Origin: Halicephalobus mephisto
Lineage: Eukaryota; Nematoda; Chromadorea; Rhabditida; Panagrolaimidae
Assembly (NCBI GenBank): GCA_009193035.1
Contig: SWDT01000008.1
Span: 1-64,000, forward strand
Reading direction: 5' to 3'
Length of the DNA: 64,000 nucleotides
Part shown: in pieces, positions 56,801-64,000 of the stretch
How the letters are laid out: every line of letters starts with the position of its first letter
Numbering within the stretch: the first letter of the stretch is position 1
The notes under the pieces: generated by a model
Seen by the model: only the letters and a program-made list of their open reading frames with translations
Told to the model about the DNA's origin: nothing
Databases searched by the model: none
Translations under genes and position numbers: made by a program

Positions 56801-59800
56801 TGATTGAATCGATGGCTTTTTGTTTGACGTCCATTGCTACCAGTAAAAAACAATGCCGACAATATAGCAGAGGAATATGCTCTTTATAAAAATAATATTT
56901 AGAAAGTGCCATTCTTTTCCCACTATTCGTTGCGCACAATTAATCTCTCCTCACTTTGCTTGAACTAGTTTGGTATAAAAAAAGAAAATCGATTAAGAAA
57001 AGTAGTTTATATTTGAAGTAGAACTAGAAGCGAATTTTCACTATGAAAATCTCTGTTAAAGACAGTAGTAGTTTTCGTCATTTTTGTAACCCATTTTTTA
57101 TCGTTGTTATTAGGGCAAATTTCTTGTTGACGAGCTTTAGTCTATTCTTTCAACTTGAGAAACAACCAATACTACGTTAGAATTTTTTTAAACTTCTTTA
57201 CTATCAAGACGTGAATTTCAAAAATTTCGTATCAAATCTGAGAATGAATTTTTTATTTTTTATTAGCATTTATCAGTGATATTCTATTTCATAAGATACT
57301 TGATTTTGGGTACAAGATGGAAAATACTAGAGAAGTATTACTTGTGCGTATTTTTTTAATGATATATTCTCAACTGAGCAGATTGAGATAAGTAATAGTG
57401 ATTCTTCATAGAAAAGCATTATCTCTCTTATCGTAAGCCTTTAATTCTCAGAAAAAATGTAAAATCCTACAGATTAAAAGAATTTGATTTTTTTCAAGAG
57501 TAAAGTACAAAAAGACTAAAAATAGTAGAGCAAAACTTTCCCATAAGTTTCTGTCGAAAAAGATAATGTTCTTAAGTACCGGTACACCTTTGATTTTTAG
57601 CCGAAAGATCATTTAAAAGAAATTTTCTATCCCTGTTTATTTTTTATCACCGTTAGGTTCTGTTTACTCTGGACTGAAGTTTTCATTCCAGACTACACAA
57701 CCGATTGTTTTGGAAGAAAATGTAGTTTGCAACCTTTATTTCATTAAATTTAAAAAATTATTTCCATTAACAGTAATGATGATTTCTTATTATGCTAAAA
57801 TGTAGTGGTCATTATTATCATTACTTTTTCAAAAATAGACTATAAAAAGGCTTTCATTCGTGTATTAATTTTCTTTGAAAGGAGAAGTAGTAATGGCAAC
57901 GACAGATCCTCCATCAACAGTGACTAACTGTCCTGTCATGTAAGCAGCCTTGTCGGAAGCCATGAAGTAGATAAACTCAGCCATCTCCTCCGATGAACCA
58001 AATCTGCCCAAGGGGATTTGGCTGATAAGGTTTTCTTTCAACTAAAATCAATTTCTCTTCATCATAAGTTGATATTTACCCTTACCTTCTGGTAATATTC
58101 TCCAGTGATGTTCATTTTAGCGGCAAAGTTGGTATCAGTGCCTCCAGGACTGAGGTTATTGACTCTGATACCCTTAGGGGCTAGGAGAGCGGCGTAGTTT
58201 CTGCAGAAGTGATCCAGAGCACACTTGGCCATCGCGTAGAATGGCGCATATGGTATAGTTTTCTGTCCACCAACACTACTGATGTTGATAATGTTTCCTT
58301 TCGTCTTCTCTAGATGAGGGATAGCCAATTCGGTGATTGCCACAGGGGCTCGGAGATTGACATTAAAAACGTAGTCAAAATTTTCCATATCTCTGCATTT
58401 ACTTAAATCAGTTGTCTTTTGAGCGATGCCGGCGTTGTTGACGAGGATATCTAATTTCCCGAACTTCTCGACGGTCTTCTGGATGAGGTTCTTCTGAACT
58501 TGCTCATCTTCAATATTTCCCTCTATGGCTAGGATGTTCTTAGAAGAACCTCCGGCTTTTTCAATCATCTTCACGGTGTCCTGAAGGCCTTGTGTAGATC
58601 TGCCATGGATGGTGACGAAGGCCCCGTCCTTGGCGAAGAGAACAGCTGCAGCTTGACCGATCCCGGATGACGAGCCTGGAAATCTCAGTAAATTCACAAT
58701 TCTGACTTCACCACTTACCAGTAATAATAACCACTTTTCGAGCGAATTCTCCAGTCATTTTCTCAGCTTTATTCAATTTCAAATTGACGATATGAAGACT
58801 TTTTCTTGAGCTTTTATACTTTCCGTCGAATATGAAAGAGGCACAAGTTACAAATTGACTGTGTGGTTTTTTTGTATCTTATTTGTTTTTCGAACTAAAG
58901 CACACGCGTCCTCCTTTTGTCCTCAGCCAAAGGACTAGGTTGAGTTCGTTCTAGGGCACAAATAAAGCACAGTTTAATCTTAAATGTAACTACGAATAAT
59001 TTTAAGTTTTAATAAAAGAAACTATAATTATTTTCAGATGACAATGAAAATCATCAAAATATTGAAAACTAAATTCTGAATTTTAAACTATTTTTGGAAG
59101 TTGAGTTTCAGAATCGAAAACTATAAAATCGTGGATATTAATTTCTGAAATACTTTGAGTGAAATCTAATCTGTTTTTCAATAATATATTCTTGAAATTT
59201 TCCAATTTTCTTCTTAACAGAAATTCCAGATTCAAAATATTCTAATCAGATTACTGTATGATATATACTTTCATTCGAACTTGAAGTTCATTATATTTTT
59301 TTGTCCAAACTTAGGAAAGTAGAATATTATATAAAATAGGCTTTTACCTATTCTCAACTGAGCAGATTGAGATCAGTAATAGTGATTCTTCATAGAAAAG
59401 CATTATCTCTCTTAGCGTAAAACTTTATTTTTCAGAAAACACGTAAAATCTTACAGATTAAAAGAATTTGATTTTGTTCAAGAATAAAATACAAAAAGAC
59501 TAAAAATAGTAGAGCAAAACTTTCCCATAAGTTTCTGTCAAAAAAGATAATGTTCTTAAGTACCGATACACCTTTGATTTTTAGCCGAAAGATCATTTAA
59601 AAAGCTTTATTTTTGTTTATTTTCTTATTTTCTATCACGGTTAGATTCTGTTTACTCTGGACTGAAGTTTTCATTGCAGGCTACACAATCGATTGTTTTG
59701 GAAGAAAATGTAGTTTGCAACCTTTATATCATTAAATTGCGAAAATCATAGATTAAAGATTTCGATTTATTTTTGTGCTAAGATGCGATTACAATTATTA

Positions 59801-62800
59801 TAATTGATTCTTTAAAATAGACGACAAGAGGTTTTTCTTTCCATCGAGGAATTACTTTTGCTTGAAGGGAGAGGCACCGACGGCAATGAGAGATCCTCCA
59901 TCGACGGAGATCAGCTGTCCTGTCATGTAAGCAGCCTTGTCGGAAGCCATGAAGTAGATAAACTCAGCCATTTCTTCTGATGAACCAAATCTACCCAATG
60001 GGACATGGCTGATAAAGTTTTCCTTCATCTAAAATAAAAAGATTTTTATTATTAATCTAAGTCTATTGCTACCTTCTGATAATATTCTCCAGTGATGTTC
60101 ATTCTAGCAGCAAAATTAGTATCAGTGGCTCCAGGACTGAGGTTGTTGACTCTGATACCCTTAGGGGCGAGGAGAGCGGCGTAGTTTCTGCAGAAGTGAT
60201 CCAAAGCACACTTGGCCATTGCGTAGAATGGAGCATATGGTACACTTTTTTGTCCACCAACACTGCTGATGTTGATGATGTTTCCTTTCGTCTTCTCTAG
60301 ATGAGGGATAGCCAATTCGGTGATTGCCACAGGGGCTCGGAGATTGACATTGAAGACGTAGTCGAAGTTCTCCATTTCTCTGCATTTACTTAAATCAGTT
60401 GTCTTTTGAGCGATGCCGGCGTTGTTGACTAGGATATCTAATTTCCCGAACTTCTCGATGGTCTTTTGGATAAGGTTCTTTTGAACTTGCTCATCTTCAA
60501 TATTTCCCTCTATGGCCAGAATGTTCTTAGAAGAGCCTCCGGCTTTTTCAATCATCTTCACAGTGTCCTGAAGGCCTTTGGTAGATCTGCCATGGATGGT
60601 GACGGAGGCCCCGTCCTTGGCAAAGAGGACAGCTGCAGCTTGACCGATCCCGGATGACGAGCCTGGAAACCATTGTAAACTCGGAATTCTGACTTCACCA
60701 CTTACCAGTAATAATGACTACTTTTCGGGCGAATTCTCCAGTCATTTTCTCAACTTTATTCAATTTCAAATTGACGATATGATGACTTTTTTTGCGCTTT
60801 TATACTTTCCGTTGAATATAAAAGAGACACAAAAATGAATCGACAGTGTGTCTTATTTGTTTTTTGAACTAAAATACACGCATTCTGCTGTTGTCCTCAA
60901 CCAAAAGGCGACTGTGAGTTTAGAGCACAAATAAAGCACAGTTGAGTTTAAAATGTAACTACAGGTGATTTCTAGTTTTTAATAAAGAAATTTATAATTA
61001 GTTTCAGAGAAAAGTGAAAATAATTAAAGTATTGAAAATTAAATGTTGAATTTTAAATCGCTTTTCAAAGTTGAGCTTTAAAATTGAAAATCTAAAAAAT
61101 CGCGCATGTTGATTTTTGAAATTTTTTAAATATTTGAATCCTATTTAATTTTTTTTATTTTTAATAATGTATTTTTAAAAACTTTACATTCAAATTATTC
61201 CAACCGAATTACTGTATGATATATACTTTCATTCGAACTTGAAGTTCATTGTAGTTTTTTGTCCAAACTTAGAAAAGTAGAATATTATGCAAAATAGGCT
61301 TTAAACTATTCTCAACTGAGCGGATTGAGATGAGACGGTAATTCCTCATAGATAAAGACAACCTTTGTCGTTGTAAAACTTTATTTTTCAGAAAACACGT
61401 AAAATCTTACAGATTAAAAGAATTTGATTTTGTTCAAGAATAAAATACAAAAAGACTAAAAATAGTAGAGCAAAACTTTCCCATAAGTTTCTGTCGAAAA
61501 AGATAATGTTCTTAAGTACCGGTACACCTTTGATTTTTAGCCGAAAGATCATTTAAAAGAAATTTTCTATCCCTGTTTATTTTTTATCACCGTTAGATAT
61601 CTATTTACCTTAGACTAAGTCTGTCATCAGAAACTACACAATCGATTATTTTAGAGCAAATGTAGTCCCCAACATTATATCATTAAATTCCAAAAATCAT
61701 GGAAATTAAAAATTTAGATTTATTTTTGTGCTAAAATGTGATTACAATTATTATAATTAATGTTTAAAAATAGATGACAAGAAGATTTTGTTTCGATCAG
61801 GGAGTTACATCTGTTTGAAGGGAGAGACGCTGACGGAAATAAGGGATCCTCCATCGACGGAAACCAACTGTCCTGTCATGTAAGCAGCCTTGTCGGAGCA
61901 TGAGTAGATGAACTCGGCCATCTCCTCCGATGAAGCAAATCTGCCCATGGGAATTTGGCTGATAAGGTTTTCTTTCAACTAAATCAATTTCTCTTCATCA
62001 TAAGTTGATATTTACCCTTACCTTCTGGTAATATTCTCCGGTGATTTTTCCTCTGGTAGAAAAGTTGGTATCAGTGCCTCCGGGACAGAGGTTATTGATT
62101 CTGATACCCTTAGGGCGAGGAGAGCGGCGTAGTTTCTGCAGAAGTGATCCAAAGCACACTTGGCCATCGCGAGAATGGCGCATAGAGTACAGTTTTCTGT
62201 CCACCAACACTGCTGATGTTGATGATGTTTCCTTTCGTCTTCTCCAGATGAGGGATAGCCAATTCAGTGATTGCCACAGGGGCTCGGAGATTGACAAGAC
62301 GTAATCGAAGTTCTCCATTTCTCTAAATTTGCTCAAGTCATCTGTCTTTTGAGCGATGCCGGCGTTATTGACAAGGATATCTAGTTTCCCGAACTTCTCG
62401 ACGGTCTTCTGGATGAGGGTTTTCTGAACCTTTTCGTCTTCGATATTACCCTCTATGGCCAGGATGTTCTTAGAAGAGCCTCCGGCTTTTTCCATCATCT
62501 TCACAGTGTCCTGAAGGCCTTTGGTAGATCTGCCATGGATGGTGACGGAGGCCCCGTCCTTGGCGAAGAGGACAGCTGCAGCTTGACCGATCCCGGAAGA
62601 CGAGCCTGGAAATCACTGTAAACTCGGAATTCTGACTTCACCACTTACCAGTAATAATAACCACTTTTCGGGCGAATTCTCCAGTCATTTTCTCAACTTT
62701 ATTCAATTTAAAATTGACAATATGATAATCTTTCCTTGAGCTTTTATACGTGCCATTGAAAATGAAAGTGACACAATTTACAAGTTGGCAATGGTTTTGT

Positions 62801-64000
62801 GTCTCATTTGTTTTTGAAGAAAGACGCACGTGTTTTCTCGTTCCCAACCAAAGGGCGATTTTTTTCTTTTTCACAGCACAAATAAAACACAATTTGGAAT
62901 TGGATATGATTACAGATAATTTTGGACTTCTATAATTGTATTTTTGGTAATATTTTTGATGATTTTGGAACTTTGTTAAATTATTTTAAAAATTAATTTT
63001 TTTTGTTTAAAATAAAAATTATTGTAAATTATTTAAATTTATTTTTTTTAGATTGCAAAAAATGGAGATTGATAGCAGATGTCCTGAACGACATGGCTTT
63101 CGGATTGGATATCCTGGCTTCCCATGTTCCGAGGACCTTCTTCGGTCCATTGTCTTGTTCATCGAGTTCCCTGAGGGCGATTGTGGGAGTTGCCGGAGGG
63201 GCTACAAGGACCTGTGTCACTAGACATCAAGCAAAACGAGAAAATTTGGCAGATGTAGCTGCAAAAGATGGAAGTCAAGAAACCCTCGTCAATGTCGTTT
63301 CTCTTTTGGTCAGTCTTCTGATGCTTCCAGCCGTGGATCAGAATCCAGTCCTTGTTTGGATACTGTCGATTACCTTCACCGTTGTTCATATTTATGCAAA
63401 TTACCGAGCTGTAAGATCTTTGAAGTTTGATACGCTCAACCAGAAACGATTGAATTACTGTATTAGGTAAGAGTTTTAACTTTTAGTCAAAATTCTGTAA
63501 AAGTTCCAAAATGCAATAAAAAATCCGAAAATTCTAATATTTCGTTCCAGGACCATTTCGTAAAAAATTATAATTCAAATATTTTAATTTTACCAAGTTT
63601 CTAAAATACAGTATACATTTGGAAAAAAACATTTGAAATTTAAAATTCCAAAATCTTAAAATTCTAATATTTCGTTCCGGGACCATTTTGTAAAAAATAA
63701 TTTTTTTCAGAAAATTTGTTGTTGAACACCGAATCCCGGATGTTTCGGAAGGAAACGAAGCAGAACCTCTTTTTTGGAATCTCGGGCCTTGGAGAAAATT
63801 CGGATGTTCGTTGTCAGAAGTCACAAAAGTCGATAAAAATCTCCAAAAAACCACTCTTGAACCGAAACATGGAAGATGGATAGCTTCTTATGTTGTCGAA
63901 AAAAACAAAGGTTTTGTAGCTTTGAAATCTGATTCTGGATGGAACGACCAATTGGACGCTGCTATTGCTGTTGAATTCAGAGCTGAATCCGGAAATTGGC
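47855..64000 (+). CDS. RUSF1: RUS1-family (DUF647) protein, 3'-partial
   Basis: Homologue of plant root UV-B sensitive proteins and human RUSF1 (C16orf58), membrane proteins of unclear biochemical role. Exons 47855-48142, 48773-48878, 63052-63466 and 63711-64000 (continuing beyond the window) join in frame. Family stretches are LPQGYPYTVSEDYTEYQIWD, QAFASSLNGALSTAAILKG, LTWILKDGTGMIGRIVFAW, WRLIADVLNDMAFGLDIL, VAGGATRTCVTRHQA, ADVAAKDGSQETLVN and HIYANYRAVRSL. The frame is rebuilt across intron 2 because CTG GAT TCA A joins AT TGC AAA AAA TGG, as in relatives that read LDCNAKQWR. That intron is 14,173 bases and contains the antisense SDR cluster and a mariner relic, extreme for a gene whose other introns are 244-630 bases. 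The start codon follows a CCAG site directly. Confidence 0.93.
48941..49113 (+). mobile_element. LTR-like repeat with TGTTAGGA/TCCTAACA ends
   Basis: Begins TGTTAGGATAAAAAACAGA and ends TTTCTTCCTAACA, so the termini form an 8-base inverted repeat as in many LTRs. About 173 bases; no clear target duplication. Confidence 0.6.
49156..49325 (+). mobile_element. Second LTR-like copy, 3' end lost
   Basis: Nearly identical to the preceding repeat for about 160 bases but ends TTTTCTTG without TCCTAACA. Only 42 bases separate the two, so either a tandem duplication or an element whose interior was deleted. Confidence 0.6.
50107..50953 (-). CDS. Short-chain dehydrogenase/reductase, copy 1 (most diverged)
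   Basis: Classical SDR, NAD(P)-dependent oxidoreductase of about 266 residues. Two exons (50953-50333, 50286-50107) with a 46-base intron in phase 0. Rossmann motif TGSSAGIG at residues 11-18, NNAG near 91, catalytic SSITAL...FYGMTKAALDHF (Ser, Tyr, Lys) and ...VNNLSPGATDT, closing with MIIVDGGI. The exon 1 intron found in copies 2-6 is absent, and the C-terminal exon differs more (IQQALNSIIPLGRW). The substrate cannot be told from sequence. TATAAAA lies about 50 bases upstream of the ATG. All motifs intact, so probably active. Nested antisense in RUSF1 intron 2. Confidence 0.92.
50954..52271. other. Spacer between SDR copies 1 and 2
   Basis: From 51100 to 51980 a loose array of TCTTTGAAAATAAAAAATTCATATAT and CTCG(C/T)CGCGAAAGT blocks recurs every 100-130 bases. 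At 51995-52200 begins the flank block shared with the other SDR units (CACGGTTAGATTCTGTTTAC). Confidence 0.6.
51001..51007 (-). promoter_or_regulatory. TATA box of SDR copy 1
   Basis: TATAAAA on the minus strand, 48-54 bases upstream of the ATG. Confidence 0.5.
52272..53167 (-). pseudogene. SDR copy 2, frameshifted
   Basis: Exons would be 53167-53128, 53096-52493 and 52448-52272. Relative to copies 3-5, exon 2 is 14 bases longer because of a local duplication of AGCCATAGAGG plus one base (52925-52965). The frame then reads ...KNIPSHRGKP and stops, which removes everything after the first coenzyme-binding strands. Downstream sequence is still intact (NNAGIAQKTADLSKC, FYAMSKCALDHF, LISVDGGS), so the lesion is recent or an assembly error. 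The first intron is only 31 bases against 43 in other copies, near or below the usual splicing minimum. TATAAAAAG lies upstream. Confidence 0.82.
53218..53226 (-). promoter_or_regulatory. TATA box of SDR copy 2
   Basis: TATAAAAAG, about 51-59 bases upstream of the ATG. Confidence 0.5.
53644..54537 (-). CDS. Short-chain dehydrogenase/reductase, copy 3
   Basis: Complete SDR of 268 residues from three exons (54537-54498, 54454-53865, 53820-53644) with introns of 43 and 44 bases. Starts MSGEFARKVVVITG, then SSSGIG coenzyme loop, NNAGIAQKTDDLSKF, active-site ISSVGGQK...YAPFYAMAKCALDHFCRNY, NNLCPGGTDTNF and a C-terminal exon ending LVSVDGGSLISVGVSPFKQM. All catalytic residues present. It is almost identical to copy 6, which carries deletions. 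TATAAAAG lies 53-60 bases upstream of the ATG. Confidence 0.93.
54590..54597 (-). promoter_or_regulatory. TATA box of SDR copy 3
   Basis: TATAAAAG in the context GGGAAGTATAAAAGC shared with other copies, 53-60 bases upstream of the ATG. Confidence 0.55.
54598..55704. other. Spacer between SDR copy 3 and the mariner relic
   Basis: No gene supported. At about 55020-55130 lies a decayed relative of the element at 26543-27053 (TCGAACTCGAACCGAACTAGTTCAG ... AAATTTCGAAAACTC). Confidence 0.5.
55705..56976 (-). mobile_element. Mariner transposon relic
   Basis: About 1.27 kb, the size of a full mariner. Inverted ends share GAGCAAAGTGAG / CAAGCAAAGTGAG next to TA. The minus strand, starting with ATG at 56834, encodes broken transposase pieces: MDVKQKAIDSISEFF then a stop, and in other frames KTVQRWLIRHREAD, RRTSMYII and KKLGRYVPHELTSNQR, the last close to the conserved mariner VPHEL motif. 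Several frameshifts and stops make it non-autonomous. It interrupts the SDR cluster between copies 3 and 4. Confidence 0.88.
56977..57864. other. Spacer with SDR-unit flank block
   Basis: The block at 57360-57740 (CTCAACTGAGCAGATTGAGAT ... CACCGTTAGGTTCTGTTTAC ... CGATTGTTTTGGAAG) recurs at about 59345-59730 and 61305-61680, and partly at 51995-52200. It marks the duplicated unit. Confidence 0.75.
57865..58758 (-). CDS. Short-chain dehydrogenase/reductase, copy 4
   Basis: Complete SDR of 268 residues (exons 58758-58719, 58675-58086, 58041-57865; introns 43 and 44 bases). Starts MTGEFARKVVIITG, with SSSGIGQAAAVLF, NNAGIAQKTTDLSKC, SSVGGQK...FYAMAKCALDHFCRNY, NNLSPGGTDTNF and a C-terminus ending in TTSPFKEN. 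All active-site residues are kept. TATAAAAG is 53-60 bases upstream. Its N-terminal half is near-identical to copies 2 and 5. Confidence 0.93.
58811..58818 (-). promoter_or_regulatory. TATA box of SDR copy 4
   Basis: GGAAAGTATAAAAGC context, 53-60 bases upstream of the ATG. Confidence 0.55.
58819..59851. other. Spacer between SDR copies 4 and 5
   Basis: Upstream region of copy 4, then the shared SDR flank block (59345-59830). No gene supported. Confidence 0.6.
59852..60745 (-). CDS. Short-chain dehydrogenase/reductase, copy 5
   Basis: Complete SDR of 268 residues (exons 60745-60706, 60662-60073, 60028-59852). Same motif order as copy 4: SSSGIG, NNAGIAQKTTDL, YAPFYAMAKCALDHF, NNLSPGATDTNF, with a C-terminus matching copy 2 (IAVGASPFKQK). 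The second intron is unlike that of its sisters (donor GTAGCA, acceptor TTTTATTTTAG) and exon 3 begins MKENFISHVP instead of LKxNLISQIP, so this junction was remodelled or converted. TATAAAAG is 52-59 bases upstream. Confidence 0.92.
60797..60804 (-). promoter_or_regulatory. TATA box of SDR copy 5
   Basis: GGAAAGTATAAAAGC context, 52-59 bases upstream of the ATG. Confidence 0.55.
60805..61804. other. Spacer between SDR copies 5 and 6
   Basis: Upstream region of copy 5, then the shared flank block (61205-61680). No gene supported. Confidence 0.6.
61805..62688 (-). pseudogene. SDR copy 6, several small deletions
   Basis: Near-identical to copy 3 but with small losses: four bases near 62296, one near 62171, one near 62114 in exon 2, and three in exon 3 near 61900. 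Exon 2 (62605-62022) is therefore six bases shorter and its middle third is read out of frame, which removes the catalytic Tyr-x-x-x-Lys segment, before the frame returns at KGIRINNLCPGGTDT. Either a very young pseudogene or an uncorrected assembly error; the deletions cluster in one copy while the promoter (TATAAAAG, 62741-62748) and splice sites are intact. Confidence 0.8.
62741..62748 (-). promoter_or_regulatory. TATA box of SDR copy 6
   Basis: TATAAAAG, 53-60 bases upstream of the ATG. Confidence 0.5.
62749..63051. other. Upstream region of SDR copy 6 to the RUSF1 exon 3 acceptor
   Basis: Contains a conserved upstream block of the SDR copies (GTGCT/GTGTTTTATTTGTGCT on the minus strand) and the T-rich tract before the acceptor TTTTTTTAG at 63051. 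Confidence 0.5.

Noticed and set aside
48879..63051. Ending the RUS1 gene at 48.9 kb and calling a second gene at 63 kb
   Set aside because: The codon split at 48878 and 63052 restores the family's conserved LDxN-KxWRL stretch exactly, so a single gene with a giant intron is the better model.
1..64000. CRISPR arrays, bacterial operons or prophage
   Set aside because: Spliceosomal introns, TATA promoters and nematode gene families throughout; no regular direct-repeat/spacer array.

Overview
This window is nuclear DNA from a nematode. The sequence is AT-rich. Genes are broken by very short introns (about 40-50 bases) ending in TTTCAG or TTTTAG, and several start codons sit within a few bases of such an acceptor, as expected for spliced-leader trans-splicing. 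A chemoreceptor of the nematode SRH/STR type is present, and near-perfect copies of the nematode SL1 leader occur in introns. I cannot name the species. All exon models below were built by eye from splice sites and reading-frame continuity.

Layout. 1-9.2 kb: a large inverted repeat carrying two convergent copies of a peroxisomal 4-coumarate-CoA-ligase/luciferase-like acyl-CoA synthetase. Its loop holds an SRH-type GPCR and a secreted protein with two CBM49-like domains. 9.9-10.3 kb: a small secreted protein. 10.3-23.1 kb: a gene desert of decayed satellites, MITEs, an LTR-like fragment and AAT microsatellite. 23.1-24.2 kb: a neuropeptide-type precursor with 14 SQP units. 25.7-28.2 kb: a PRR5/Protor (TORC2 subunit) homologue whose introns carry SL1-like sequences. 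28.3-33.0 kb: three unrecognised secreted proteins (His-rich; a 111-residue dibasic one; a 299-residue one). 33.3-38.8 kb: a housekeeping block with complex I subunit NDUFB3, cis-prenyltransferase subunit NUS1 and glutamate-cysteine ligase (GCLC). 40.0-42.0 kb: a small single-pass membrane protein. 44.0-47.0 kb: an L-fucose kinase with only the GHMP-kinase half visible. 47.9-64 kb: a RUS1/DUF647 gene (RUSF1) running off the window, whose 14.2-kb second intron contains six antisense short-chain dehydrogenase/reductase (SDR) genes or pseudogenes and a dead mariner transposon.

How the genes relate. The housekeeping genes are single-copy and serve separate pathways: respiration, dolichol synthesis, glutathione synthesis, fucose salvage and TORC2 signalling. 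The accessory genes are local duplicates (acyl-CoA ligases, SDRs) or secreted products. The SDR cluster grew by tandem duplication of a gene-plus-flank unit of about 2 kb. At least two copies are broken, with a 14-base insertion in one and several 1-4 base deletions in another. No operon is certain; NUS1-GCLC (331-base gap) and NDUFB3-to-secreted protein (226-base gap) are the only same-strand close pairs.
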